Positions 8,447 to 16,326 are shown, numbered from the stretch's first letter. The stretch is DNA of 64,000 nt from Pseudomonadota bacterium (GCA_023423695.1 JAFAFA010000126.1:62001-126000); one strand, 5' to 3'. Numbers and translations: made by a program. The notes: generated by a model from the sequence alone, not told the origin.

Positions 8447-8824
8447 TCAAGCCTGGGTGGCGTCGGCCGCGGCGGCGTATGCCACCGGCTCACCCAGGAA
8501 ATCCTCGCGGATGGGCGTGAAGATGTCGAGCAGCACGCCCGGCTCCAGCGCCACCACGCCATGCAGCACGTTGGACGGCACCATATAGCCGTCGCCGGTG
8601 TTCAGCCGCTTGGTGCGGCCGTCGATGGTGACGTCGAACGAGCCCTTCTCCACCACGGCGCACTGGACATGCGGATGGCGGTGCTGCGCGCCGATGGCGC
8701 CGGCCTCGAACTCCACCCGCACCATCATCATGGCGTCGTTGTAGCCGAGGATCTTGCGTCGCACCCCGTCGCCCAGATCCTGCCACGGGATGTCGGCCGC
8801 GGTCACGAACACGTCGGTGGTCAT
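8447..8824 (-). CDS. kdgF: KdgF-like cupin (unsaturated uronate to linear ketone form)
   Basis: A single-domain cupin of 125 residues with the metal-binding pattern HRHPHVQCAVVEKG (two His and a Glu), a second motif around MVPSNVLHGVVALEPG, and a C-terminal DIFTPIREDFL typical of KdgF. KdgF catalyses conversion of 4,5-unsaturated uronates from pectin or alginate to the linear ketonised form used by KduI. The start has AAGGAAG about 8 bases upstream. It is third in the kduI-kduD-kdgF run. A generic cupin is the alternative, but the neighbours argue for KdgF. Confidence 0.85.
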   Translation of the reverse strand: MTTDVFVTAADIPWQDLGDGVRRKILGYNDAMMMVRVEFEAGAIGAQHRHPHVQCAVVEKGSFDVTIDGRTKRLNTGDGYMVPSNVLHGVVALEPGVLLDIFTPIREDFLGEPVAYAAAADATQA

Positions 8825-8896
8825 TGGTCTTCTTCCTTCTTCCCCTGAGGTCCCGCCGCCGCCCCGAACGGGGACGGGAGCGGGGGTTGGTTCACG

Positions 8897-9694
8897 TCAG
8901 CGCGCCAGCCAGCCGCCATCCACCGGCAGGGTGATGCCGTGGACATAGTCCGAAGCGTCGGAAGCCAGGAACACCGCCGGGCCGGCCATGTCGGACGGCA
9001 CGCTCCAGCGCCCGGCCGGAATGCGCCCCAGGATCTCGGCGTTGCGCGTCTCGTCGGCACGCAGCGCCGTGGTGTTGTTGGTCTCGACATAGCCCGGCGC
9101 GATGGCGTTCACGTTGATGCCCTTGCCCGCCCATTCGCAGGCCAGAAGCTTGGTGAGGCCGGCGACGCCGCTCTTGGAGGCGGTGTAGGACGGCACCCGG
9201 ATGCCGCCCTGGAAGGACAGCATCGAGGCGATGTTGATGATCTTGCCCTTGGCGTCGCCACCCGCGTCCCCACCCGCCGCCCGGCGCGCGAAGACATGGC
9301 GGCCGAAGGCCTGACAGAGGAAGAACACCGACTTGATGTTGACGTTCATCACGTCGTCCCAGTCGGCTTCGGTGAAGTCGATGGAATCGGCGCGCCGGAT
9401 GATGCCGGCATTGTTGACCAGGATGTCGACATGGCCCAGCCCGCCGACCGCCTCCTCCATGATGCGGGGGACCGGTTCGATGCTGGTGAAGTCGGCGGAG
9501 ATGGAGACGAAGCGCCGGCCGGCGCGCTCCACCATCGCTTGCGTCTCCACCGGCGGGGTGCGGCCGGCCACCGCCACGTCGGCGCCGGCCTCGGCCAGCG
9601 CCACGGCGATGGCTTGGCCGATGCCGGTGTTGGCGCCGGTGACAAGCGCCGTCCGGCCGGACAGATCGAAGGATTTGGTCATGGATCCGGTCAT
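8897..9694 (-). CDS. kduD: 2-dehydro-3-deoxy-D-gluconate 5-dehydrogenase
   Basis: A classical SDR of up to 265 residues: TGANTGIG cofactor motif, NNAG, catalytic SMLSFQGG Ser and YTASK. It keeps KduD signatures seen in E. coli: IIRRADSIDF, WDDVMN.NIKSVFF, SFQGGIRVPSYTASKSGV, ILGRIPAGRW and VDGGWLAR. It reduces 2,5-diketo-3-deoxygluconate to KDG. Compared with E. coli there is an Ala/Gly-rich insertion (ARRAAGGDAGGDAKG) before KIINIAS. ATG 9694 and ATG 9682 (MTKSFDLSG) are both possible; neither has a strong ribosome-binding site. It starts 14 bases after kduI ends. Confidence 0.92.
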   Translation of the reverse strand: MTGSMTKSFDLSGRTALVTGANTGIGQAIAVALAEAGADVAVAGRTPPVETQAMVERAGRRFVSISADFTSIEPVPRIMEEAVGGLGHVDILVNNAGIIRRADSIDFTEADWDDVMNVNIKSVFFLCQAFGRHVFARRAAGGDAGGDAKGKIINIASMLSFQGGIRVPSYTASKSGVAGLTKLLACEWAGKGINVNAIAPGYVETNNTTALRADETRNAEILGRIPAGRWSVPSDMAGPAVFLASDASDYVHGITLPVDGGWLAR

Positions 9695-9708
9695 GGCTGC
9701 GTCGGTCC

Positions 9709-10545
9709 TCAGCGCAGGCGGTCCATGGCGACGAAGTCCATGTCGGTGAAGTCCTGGTTGTCGCCGCCCATCGCCCAGATGAAGGTGTAGTTGCGGGTGC
9801 CGACGCCGGAATGGATCGACCAGGGCGGGGAGATCACGGCCTGCTCGTTGGCGACGACGATGTGGCGGGTCTGCTCCGGCTCGCCCATCAGGTGGAAGAC
9901 GCGGGCATCCTCCGGCAGGTCGAAGTAGAAATAGACCTCGCAGCGCCGGTCATGGGTGTGGCACGGCATGGTGTTCCACATGTTGTTCGGCTTCAGCACG
10001 GTCATGCCCAGCACCAGCTGCGCCGTGCGCACCACGTCCGGGTGGATCATCTGGTAGATGGTGCGCTCGTTCGACTGGGCCGGGTCGCCCAGATGCACGG
10101 CCTTGGCCTGTCCAATGGAGATCTTCATCGTCTCGAACCGCGCATGGGCCGGCGTGCTGTTCAGGTAGAACTTGGCCGGCTCGCGGCGGTCCAGGCTTTC
10201 GAAGGTGACGTCCTTGCTGCCCATCGCGACATAGAGCGCGTCGCGCGGCGCCAGTTCGAACACCGACCCGTCGACGGTGACGCGGCCGGGACCGCCGACA
10301 TTGACCACGCCCAGTTCGCGCCGGTCGAGGAAGTTGGGCGAGCCGATCTCCTTGGACGACACCAGCTTCACCGGGCCGGCGACCGGCATGGCGCCGCCGA
10401 CGACGAAACGGTCGACATGGCTGTAGGTGAAAACGGTCTCGTCCGCCTCGAACAGGGTCGGAACCAGGAAGTGGTCGCGCAGCGTCTCGGAATCGAAGTT
10501 GCGCACCGCATCGGGGTGGGAGGCGTGACGGACGGAGATTTTCAT
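9709..10545 (-). CDS. kduI: 5-dehydro-4-deoxy-D-glucuronate isomerase (5-keto-4-deoxyuronate isomerase)
   Basis: The 278 residues equal the E. coli KduI length. Shared blocks include TYSHVDRFVVGG, RRELGVVNVGG, WNTMPCHTHDRR.EVYFYF (cupin metal site with two His and Glu) and ISPPWSIHSGVGTRNYTFIW. KduI converts 5-keto-4-deoxyuronate to 2,5-diketo-3-deoxygluconate for KduD. It is the promoter-proximal gene of kduI-kduD-kdgF, with a candidate GntR operator about 60 bases upstream of its start, so it is probably induced by uronate intermediates. Confidence 0.93.
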   Translation of the reverse strand: MKISVRHASHPDAVRNFDSETLRDHFLVPTLFEADETVFTYSHVDRFVVGGAMPVAGPVKLVSSKEIGSPNFLDRRELGVVNVGGPGRVTVDGSVFELAPRDALYVAMGSKDVTFESLDRREPAKFYLNSTPAHARFETMKISIGQAKAVHLGDPAQSNERTIYQMIHPDVVRTAQLVLGMTVLKPNNMWNTMPCHTHDRRCEVYFYFDLPEDARVFHLMGEPEQTRHIVVANEQAVISPPWSIHSGVGTRNYTFIWAMGGDNQDFTDMDFVAMDRLR

Positions 10546-10605
10546 GTCGATCAGGTCCTTCGATTTCGGGATGGCCGGCAGTTCGGCAGGTCTGTCCTGA
10601 TCATA

Positions 10606-10617
10606 CTAATATACTAG
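10606..10617. promoter_or_regulatory. Candidate GntR (FCD) operator upstream of kduI
   Basis: CTAATATACTAG, inside the longer near-dyad TACTAATATACTAGTA (10604-10619). It lies about 60 bases upstream of the kduI start and matches the sites at 7321, 10743 and 12051 in the CTAATATA core. Confidence 0.6.
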
Positions 10618-10742
10618 TAAAACGGGCAAGCCCTAATGATGGAAGTCCGGACATTTCACCGGGCGGAGAATGCGCGACAAAATCGCGGGAATGATGGGCC
10701 GACGCCGCCCGGCGGGGCGCCCGCGTTGCGCCTTCTGCCAAT

Positions 10743-10754
10743 CTAATATATCAG
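10743..10754. promoter_or_regulatory. Candidate GntR (FCD) operator upstream of mgsA
   Basis: CTAATATATCAG lies 29 bases upstream of the mgsA start. It is the copy that best represents the locus motif and shares 11 bases with the uxaC site. Its closeness to the start codon suggests repression by blocking RNA polymerase; this is inferred. Confidence 0.6.
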
Positions 10755-10783
10755 TAGTGAGGCATTTTCCGGAGACCATGTCC

Positions 10784-11230
10784 ATGACCGTCCAGCAGCC
10801 CCGCAAGCGCATCGCCCTCGTCGCCCATGACGCCCGCAAGGCGGATCTCATCACCTGGATCGGCGCCAACATCGCGGCGCTGGACGGCCACGCCTATTGG
10901 GCGACCGGCACCACCGGCCAGAAGGTGAGCGCCGCCCACCCTAATCTGGACGTGACTCCGCTGAAGAGCGGGCCGCTCGGCGGTGACCAGCAGATCGGCG
11001 CCATGATCGCGGAGGGGCGGATCGACCTGCTGGTCTTCTTCGTCGATCCGATGACCGCCCAGCCGCACGACGTGGACGTGAAGGCGCTGACCCGCCTCGC
11101 CACGCTCTACAACATCCCGATGGCCTGCAACGAGGCCACCGCCGACATGATCGTGTCCTCGCCGCATTTCGCCGGCGGCTACGTCCCCCGTGCGGCGAGC
11201 TTCACCGACTACGAAACGCGGACGGTGTGA
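10784..11230 (+). CDS. mgsA: Methylglyoxal synthase
   Basis: The 148-residue product aligns along its length with E. coli MgsA: RIALVAHDARKADL, ATGTTGQ, SGPLGGDQQIGAMI.EG.ID (catalytic Asp), FFVDPMTAQPHDVDVKALTRLA, NIPMACNEATADMI.SSPHF. It converts dihydroxyacetone phosphate to methylglyoxal and phosphate, a bypass of lower glycolysis when sugar phosphates build up. ATG 10784 is preferred because GGAG lies 9 bases upstream; ATG 10778 is the alternative. Sharing the uronate-locus operator suggests a safety valve for KDG-derived triose phosphate. Confidence 0.9.
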   Translation: MTVQQPRKRIALVAHDARKADLITWIGANIAALDGHAYWATGTTGQKVSAAHPNLDVTPLKSGPLGGDQQIGAMIAEGRIDLLVFFVDPMTAQPHDVDVKALTRLATLYNIPMACNEATADMIVSSPHFAGGYVPRAASFTDYETRTV

Positions 11231-11252
11231 GGGCGGTTCACAGCCCCCGGCT

Positions 11253-12011
11253 TTAGCTGGTGAAATATTGCGGATTGGTCCGCTGGACGTCGGCGATGCC
11301 CAGCTGAAGGTCGGTCAGGTGGCGGCGCAGCTCGGCGACGGCGCGGTCCGGGTCGCGGGCGGCGATCGCCTCGACGACGGCGCTGTGTTCGGCAAGGGCC
11401 TTTTCCATCCGGCCGGCGACCGGAAGCGTCAGGTGGCGGTAGCGGTCGACCTGCCGCTTCACCTGCTGGGTCAGCGTCCAGAAGCCGGGATAGCCCGACA
11501 TCTCCGCCAGCAGCGCGTGGAAATCCTCGTCGGCATCGTGGAAGCCGTCGAAATTGCCGGCCTCCTGCATTTCCCGCTGCAGCTCCAGGTTGGCGCGCAG
11601 GCGGGCCACCTGACTGCCGGTCGCCTGCTCGGCGGCATAGCGCACCGTCGCCTCTTCCAGCGCACGGCGGATGGCGATGGCTTCGGGCAAGGCGCTCAAG
11701 GGAATGCGGGCGACGAAGGTGCCGGATTGCGGGAACACCTCCACCAGCCCCTCGTCGGCCAGCTTCAGCATCGCCTCGCGCACCGGCGTGCGGCTGACGC
11801 CGTAGGTCTCGGCCACCTCCTTCTCGATCAGCGGTTCGCCCGGCTTGCGGCGCAGGGAAACGATGTCGTCGCGCAGGTCGCGGTAGATCGTCCCCGACAC
11901 GGTGGCGCCGCGATGGGCCGGCCGTGCCGTGGCGCTGGCGGGCCGGCGGCGGCGGCGGCGCGCCGGTGCGGCCGCATCCGCCAGATTCATATCGCCCGCG
12001 TTGGTGTCCAT
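11253..12011 (-). CDS. FadR/GntR (FCD) transcriptional regulator, copy 2 of two paralogues
   Basis: A 252-residue FCD-type GntR. An Arg-rich tail (ARRRRRRPASATARPAHRGA) precedes a winged helix (YGVSRTPVREAMLKLADEGL) and an FCD domain (ALEEATVRYAAEQATGSQVA, FHALLAEMSGYPGFWTL). It is a close paralogue of the regulator at 7604-8386, with near-identical recognition helices, so both probably bind the same operators. A copy of that operator (12051-12062) lies 40 bases upstream of its start, which suggests autoregulation. It is convergent with mgsA (22-base gap). Confidence 0.87.
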   Translation of the reverse strand: MDTNAGDMNLADAAAPARRRRRRPASATARPAHRGATVSGTIYRDLRDDIVSLRRKPGEPLIEKEVAETYGVSRTPVREAMLKLADEGLVEVFPQSGTFVARIPLSALPEAIAIRRALEEATVRYAAEQATGSQVARLRANLELQREMQEAGNFDGFHDADEDFHALLAEMSGYPGFWTLTQQVKRQVDRYRHLTLPVAGRMEKALAEHSAVVEAIAARDPDRAVAELRRHLTDLQLGIADVQRTNPQYFTS

Positions 12012-12050
12012 GTTCGATCCGTTCCTGTCAGCGGCGTGACGCCGTGCTTA

Positions 12051-12062
12051 CTAATATATCTC
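12051..12062. promoter_or_regulatory. Candidate GntR (FCD) operator upstream of the second gntR
   Basis: CTAATATATCTC, preceded by TTA, lies 40 bases upstream of the gntR start at 12011. It keeps the first ten bases of the locus motif but has a weaker right half. Confidence 0.5.
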
Positions 12063-12134
12063 TCCGACTCCTCATGCGGAAAGTCTTTTGCCGACGGAAA
12101 TGCACGTCTGTCTTGTGCAGATGGGGACGGAGAA

Positions 12135-12164
12135 GAAGAAGGGGCGGCGGACCACCCCTTCTTC
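12135..12164 (-). terminator. Hairpin downstream of the ABC transporter operon
   Basis: GAAGAAGGGG (12135-12144), a ten-base loop, and CCCCTTCTTC (12155-12164) form a 10-bp stem 17 bases after the stop of the binding-protein gene. No clear T-run follows. Confidence 0.5.
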
Positions 12165-12180
12165 CCGACCCTTGGCAACC

Positions 12181-13197
12181 CTACAGCTTGGCCGCCGCGT
12201 CGAACACCTTGTGGCTGTAGGCACCCTCCGGCTTCTTGGAGATCACCGGGGCCGATGCGCCCGACATCAGGATGTCGACCGTACGGTTGAAGTCGGCCGG
12301 GTCGAGATAGCCGGTCCCCTTCGCGCCGCCGTCGATCAGCTTGGCGACCTCCTGCATCATGGTGGTCTGGTGTTCCTCGGTCTGCGCGCCGGTGGTGTCG
12401 TTCTCCAGCACGATCTTCACCGCCTCCGCCTGGTTCTTGGCGGCGTATTCCCAGCCCTTGGCCGAGGCCTTCACGAACTTTGCCAGCTTTTCGACGGTCT
12501 TGGGATCTGACAGCGACTTTTCCGTGGCGTAGAGGCCGTCCTCCAGCGTCGCCACGCCCTGGTCCTGGTACTTGAAGACGGTCAGCTCGTCGGCCTTCAT
12601 GCCGGCTTCGATCAGCTGCCAATATTCGTTGTAGGTCATGGTGGAGATGCAGGCCGCCTGCTTCTGCAGCAGCGGGTCGACGTTGAAGCCCTGCTTCAGC
12701 ACCTTAACGTCGGGGCTGGAGCCCGAGGTGGAATAGCCCAGCTTGCTCATCCAGGACAGGAACGGATATTCGTTGCCGGAGAACCAGACGCCCAGCGTAT
12801 TGCCCTTGAAGTCCTTCGGATCCTTGATGTTGGCGTCCTTGCGGCAGGTCAGCATCATGCCCGACTTCTGGAACATCTGGGCGATGTTGACCAGCGGCAC
12901 GCCCTTTTCCCGGCTGGCCAGCGCCGACGGCATCCAGTCGACGATCACGTCGGCGCCGCCGGCGGCGATGACCTGTGTCGGGTTGATGTCGGGGCCGCCG
13001 GCCTTGATGGTGACGTCCAGCCCGGCGTCCTTGTAGAAGCCCTTGGCCGCCGCGACGTAATAGCCGGCGAACTGGGCCTGGGTGACCCATTTCAGCTGCA
13101 GCGTCAGCGGATCGGCGGCCGCGGCCGGCGCCCCCCAGCCGGCGAGGCCGGTGAGCGCGGTGGCGGCGAGCAGGACGGCGGAGGCAAGGGTCTTCAT
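12181..13197 (-). CDS. ABC transporter substrate-binding protein, NMT1/THI5-like
   Basis: The 338-residue protein starts with a Sec signal peptide (MKTLASAVLLAATALTGLAG, cleavage likely after AAA) and continues with LQLKWVTQAQFAGYYVAAAK, the hallmark of NMT1/THI5-type binding proteins that take up pyrimidine, riboflavin-like or sulfonate-type ligands. It is the last gene of the operon ATPase-permease-permease-binding protein. The ligand cannot be told from the sequence; I see no TPP riboswitch upstream of the operon, which weakens a thiamine-precursor assignment. GAGGA lies about 10 bases upstream of the ATG. Confidence 0.85.
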   Translation of the reverse strand: MKTLASAVLLAATALTGLAGWGAPAAAADPLTLQLKWVTQAQFAGYYVAAAKGFYKDAGLDVTIKAGGPDINPTQVIAAGGADVIVDWMPSALASREKGVPLVNIAQMFQKSGMMLTCRKDANIKDPKDFKGNTLGVWFSGNEYPFLSWMSKLGYSTSGSSPDVKVLKQGFNVDPLLQKQAACISTMTYNEYWQLIEAGMKADELTVFKYQDQGVATLEDGLYATEKSLSDPKTVEKLAKFVKASAKGWEYAAKNQAEAVKIVLENDTTGAQTEEHQTTMMQEVAKLIDGGAKGTGYLDPADFNRTVDILMSGASAPVISKKPEGAYSHKVFDAAAKL

Positions 13198-13253
13198 CGC
13201 GTTCGATCCTCTTCTGGCTGGAGTTTGTTTCGGCTCGAAGGACTGGAAGGCGG

Positions 13254-14369
13254 TCAGCGTGTGCGCAAAGACGGGTGCCAGGCGGTGACTCGCCGCTCCG
13301 CCAGCGCCAAGGCGCCGTAGAGCAGCGATCCGGTCAGGGCGGCGACGGCGATGGTCGCCCACACGACATCCAGATTCATCCGGGCGACCTGGGTGGAGAT
13401 GCGGAAGCCCATCCCCACCACCGGCGTTCCGAAGAACTCGGCGACGATGGCCCCGATCAGGGCCAAGGTTGAGTTGATCTTCAGTCCGTTGAACAAAAAG
13501 GGCAAGGCGCAGGGAAGCCGCAGCATCGCCAGCGTGCGCCAATAGCCGGCGCCATAGGAGCGCATCAGGTCGAGCTGGATGCGCTCGGCGCTCTGCAGCC
13601 CGGCCAGCGTGTTGATCAGCATGGGGAAGAAGGTCATCACCACGATGACGGCGGCCTTGGACTGCCAGTCGAAGCCGAACCACATCACCATGATCGGCGC
13701 GATGCCCACCACCGGCACGGCGCTGGCGAGGTTGCCGAGCGGCAGCAGCCCGCGCGCCAGGAAGGGCACCCGGTCGGCCAGGATCGCCACGAGAAAGCCG
13801 GCGCCGCAGCCGATCAGATAACCGCGCAGGACGGAGGTCAGCACCGTCTGGCGGAAGTCGTCCCACAGGTCGGCGGCATGGACGGCGAAGGCGGCCAGCA
13901 CCGCGCTGGGCGGCGGCAGCAGGATGGCCGGCACCTGGAAACCGCGCGTCAGGATCTCCCACAGCATGACCAGCGCCAGCCCGAACAGGGCAGGCCCGGC
14001 CAGCCGCGCTGGACCGCTGACACCCGCCAGCAGGGCCAGCACCCGCCACAGCAGCAGGGTGGCGCCGGCCAGCCAGACCCACAGCCCGCCGGCATGGGCG
14101 AGGCCATGGCCCTGGTCCAGCAGGACCAGCGGCGCGGCATAGGCGGCGGCGACGCCGGCCAGCAGGAGCAGGGCCTCGCCAAGAGCGGAGCCGGGCAGCC
14201 GCCGGCCAAGGATCGTCGCAACGGTCAGTGCGAACAGGGTCAATGCGGCGGGCAACTGCGGCAGGAACAGGGCGGCGCCGTCCTGTCCGGCGAAGGGCAG
14301 CAGCGGGGCGGCCAGCATCACCAGGGGCCAGGGCGCCATATCGGGGTGGGCAATGGTTGGGCGGGTCAT
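13254..14369 (-). CDS. ABC transporter permease with extended N-terminal membrane domain
   Basis: A 371-residue NitT/TauT-type permease. The C-terminal 250 residues are the BPD_transp_1 domain with its EAA loop (AGLQSAERIQLDLMRSYGAG). The first 120 or so residues add several extra hydrophobic segments (LVMLAAPLLPF, ALTLFALTVATILG, WVWLAGATLLLWRVLALLAG) that most relatives lack. Its ATG overlaps the stop of the preceding permease gene by four bases (ATGA), so the two are translationally coupled. It pairs with the permease at 14366-15238 to form the channel. Confidence 0.85.
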   Translation of the reverse strand: MTRPTIAHPDMAPWPLVMLAAPLLPFAGQDGAALFLPQLPAALTLFALTVATILGRRLPGSALGEALLLLAGVAAAYAAPLVLLDQGHGLAHAGGLWVWLAGATLLLWRVLALLAGVSGPARLAGPALFGLALVMLWEILTRGFQVPAILLPPPSAVLAAFAVHAADLWDDFRQTVLTSVLRGYLIGCGAGFLVAILADRVPFLARGLLPLGNLASAVPVVGIAPIMVMWFGFDWQSKAAVIVVMTFFPMLINTLAGLQSAERIQLDLMRSYGAGYWRTLAMLRLPCALPFLFNGLKINSTLALIGAIVAEFFGTPVVGMGFRISTQVARMNLDVVWATIAVAALTGSLLYGALALAERRVTAWHPSLRTR

Positions 14370-15238
14370 CGCGCACCTCCCCGGCCGCCCGGCACCAGCG
14401 CCCGCTCGGCGAAGCCCACGGCAGCGACCAGCGTGACGCCCAGCAGGGCGGCCATCACCAGGGCGCTCCAGATTTGAACGGTCTGGCCATAGTAGGAGCC
14501 GGACAGCAGCCGGGCGCCCAGCCCCGCCTGTCCGCCGGTCGGCAATTCCGCGACGATGGCGCCGACGACGCTGGCGGCGACCGCGATCTTCAGGCTGGTG
14601 AACAGGTAGGGCAGGGAGGCCGGCAGGCGCAGCAGGCGGAAGGTCTGGGCCGTCCCGGCGCTGTAGGTCCGCATCAGGTCCAGCGTCAGCGGATCGGCGG
14701 AGCGCAGCCCCTTCACCATGCCGATGGTGATCGGGAAGAAGCACAGATACATGGCGATGATCGCCTTGGGCAGCAGGCCGGTGAAGCCCATGTTGCCGAG
14801 GATCACCACGATCATCGGCGCGATGGCCAGGATCGGCACGGTCTGGGACGCGATGACCCAGGGCAGCAGGCTCGATTCCAGCGTGCGCGCCTGGACGATC
14901 CCCGCCGCCAGCGCCACTCCCAGAACCACCCCCATGCCGAAGCCGGCCAGCGCCGCCCCGGCGGTGACGCCGGTGTGGTAGAGCAGGTTGCGGATGCTGG
15001 TCACCGGATGGCCGGTCAGGGAGCTGTAGAGGTCGACCGCGACCTGATCCGGCGTCGGCAGGATCGGCCGCTTCATCGCCAGGGTGGCGCGGATCAGGTC
15101 GGCGGTGGTCCAGCTTTGGCCGGCGCGGTTCAGCGCGTCCGTCGCCATCGGCGCGTTCAGCCAGACGGCACCGGCGTACCAGAGCACCAGCACGGCCAGC
15201 GCCATCACCGCCACCGGCAAGGAGCCCTTAGTCGTCAT
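14366..15238 (-). CDS. ABC transporter permease
   Basis: A 290-residue permease of normal family length: an N-terminal membrane segment (PVAVMALAVLVLWYAGAVWL), a periplasmic stretch, and a BPD_transp_1 core with EAA loop (VKGLRSADPLTLDLMRTYSAG). Its start lies inside the last codons of the ATPase gene (11-base overlap) and its stop overlaps the next permease start. This indicates one tightly coupled transport operon. Confidence 0.87.
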   Translation of the reverse strand: MTTKGSLPVAVMALAVLVLWYAGAVWLNAPMATDALNRAGQSWTTADLIRATLAMKRPILPTPDQVAVDLYSSLTGHPVTSIRNLLYHTGVTAGAALAGFGMGVVLGVALAAGIVQARTLESSLLPWVIASQTVPILAIAPMIVVILGNMGFTGLLPKAIIAMYLCFFPITIGMVKGLRSADPLTLDLMRTYSAGTAQTFRLLRLPASLPYLFTSLKIAVAASVVGAIVAELPTGGQAGLGARLLSGSYYGQTVQIWSALVMAALLGVTLVAAVGFAERALVPGGRGGAR

Positions 15239-16064
15239 AGCTGTGGCCCTCCATCAGCCCTTCGCGGACGCGGTGGGCGATGCGTTGGAACTCCGGGCTT
15301 TCGCGGATGTCGAGCGTGCGCTCGCGCGGCAGGTCGCAGTCGATGACGTCGAGGATGCGGCCGGGACGCGGGCTCATCACCACGATGCGGGTGGAGAGGA
15401 ACACCGCCTCGGCGATGGAATGGGTGACGAAGATGCAGGTCTTGCGGGTGCCGAGCCACAGGCGGGTGAGCTGCAGGTTCAGGTGATCGCGGGTGATCTC
15501 GTCGAGCGCGCCGAACGGCTCGTCCATCAAAAGCAGGTCGGGGTCGAAGGCGAGGGCGCGGGCAATGGACACCCGCTGCTGCATGCCGCCGGACAGCTGC
15601 CAGGGAAACTTGCGCTCGAATCCCGCCAGGCCGACCAGTTCCAGCTGTTCGCGGGCGCGGACCTGCCGCTCGGCCTTGGGCAGACCCATGATCTCCAGCG
15701 GCAGCGTGACGTTGCGCTCCACACTGCGCCACGGATAGAGCGCCGGGGCCTGAAAGACATAGCCGTAGGCCCGCTTCAGCCTTGCCTGTTCCGGCGTCAT
15801 GCCGTTGACCGTCACCTCGCCGGAGGTCGGCTGTTCCAAATCGGCGACCACCCGCATCAGCGTGGTCTTGCCGCAGCCGCTGGGGCCGATCAGCGAGATG
15901 AAATCGCCTTTGGAAATGGACAGGCTGACGTCGCTCAGCGCGTAGACCGGATGGTCGGCGGCCTGATAGGTCAGGGTCAGGTTGCGGATGTCGACGATGG
16001 TGCGCGGCGCCGGTTCGGCGGCAGGCGGAACCAGAGTGAGCGGTGCGGGCTGGGCGGCTGGCAC
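15228..16064 (-). CDS. ABC transporter ATP-binding protein (NitT/TauT type)
   Basis: The product has Walker A GPSGCGKTT, Q-loop FQAPALYPW, signature LSGGMQQR, Walker B LLLMDEPFGALDE and the switch HSIAEAVFLS. It energises the two permeases downstream. GTG 16064 is chosen because GAAGGGA lies about 9 bases upstream and it gives 278 residues, the usual size; a TTG at 16214 would add a 50-residue unstructured tail. It is the first gene of the operon. Confidence 0.88.
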   Translation of the reverse strand: MPAAQPAPLTLVPPAAEPAPRTIVDIRNLTLTYQAADHPVYALSDVSLSISKGDFISLIGPSGCGKTTLMRVVADLEQPTSGEVTVNGMTPEQARLKRAYGYVFQAPALYPWRSVERNVTLPLEIMGLPKAERQVRAREQLELVGLAGFERKFPWQLSGGMQQRVSIARALAFDPDLLLMDEPFGALDEITRDHLNLQLTRLWLGTRKTCIFVTHSIAEAVFLSTRIVVMSPRPGRILDVIDCDLPRERTLDIRESPEFQRIAHRVREGLMEGHSYDD

Positions 16065-16245
16065 GGCGTTCGTCCCTTCGCGTTGGCGTCTCTCGCGGGG
16101 GACGGGAGCAAGAAGCGAGCCAGACCGGCCGATGGGAACGGCATCAAGGGACTGCGCTTTGTTTTCACTGCGGAAAAACCTGTCTTCCGGGACAGGAACT
16201 GACGGAATGGACAATCCGCGGGTCAGGCGCTTTCTCGGCAGGCGC

Positions 16246-16284
16246 TCAATTTTCGGGCCGAGACTGTCCCGCTGGTCAATTTTC
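16246..16284. repeat. Direct repeat TCAATTTTC, 30 bases apart, upstream of the ABC operon
   Basis: TCAATTTTC occurs at 16246-16254 and 16276-16284, both within similar GC contexts (GC/GG before, GGGC/AGGC after). A 30-base period places both on one face of the DNA helix. They lie upstream of the ATPase gene and could bind an unidentified regulator of the transporter operon. Confidence 0.4.
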
Positions 16285-16299
16285 AGGCATTGGGGAGAA

Positions 16300-16326
16300 C
16301 GCCCTCTCCCGTCGTGTGAGAGGGCG
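16300..16326 (-). terminator. Hairpin downstream of ilvA
   Basis: CGCCCTCTC (16300-16308), a nine-base loop, and GAGAGGGCG (16318-16326) form a 9-bp stem just past the ilvA stop on the minus strand. The stem belongs to the same CCCTCTC/GAGAGGG family as the repeats at 5605 and 7452. Confidence 0.5.
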
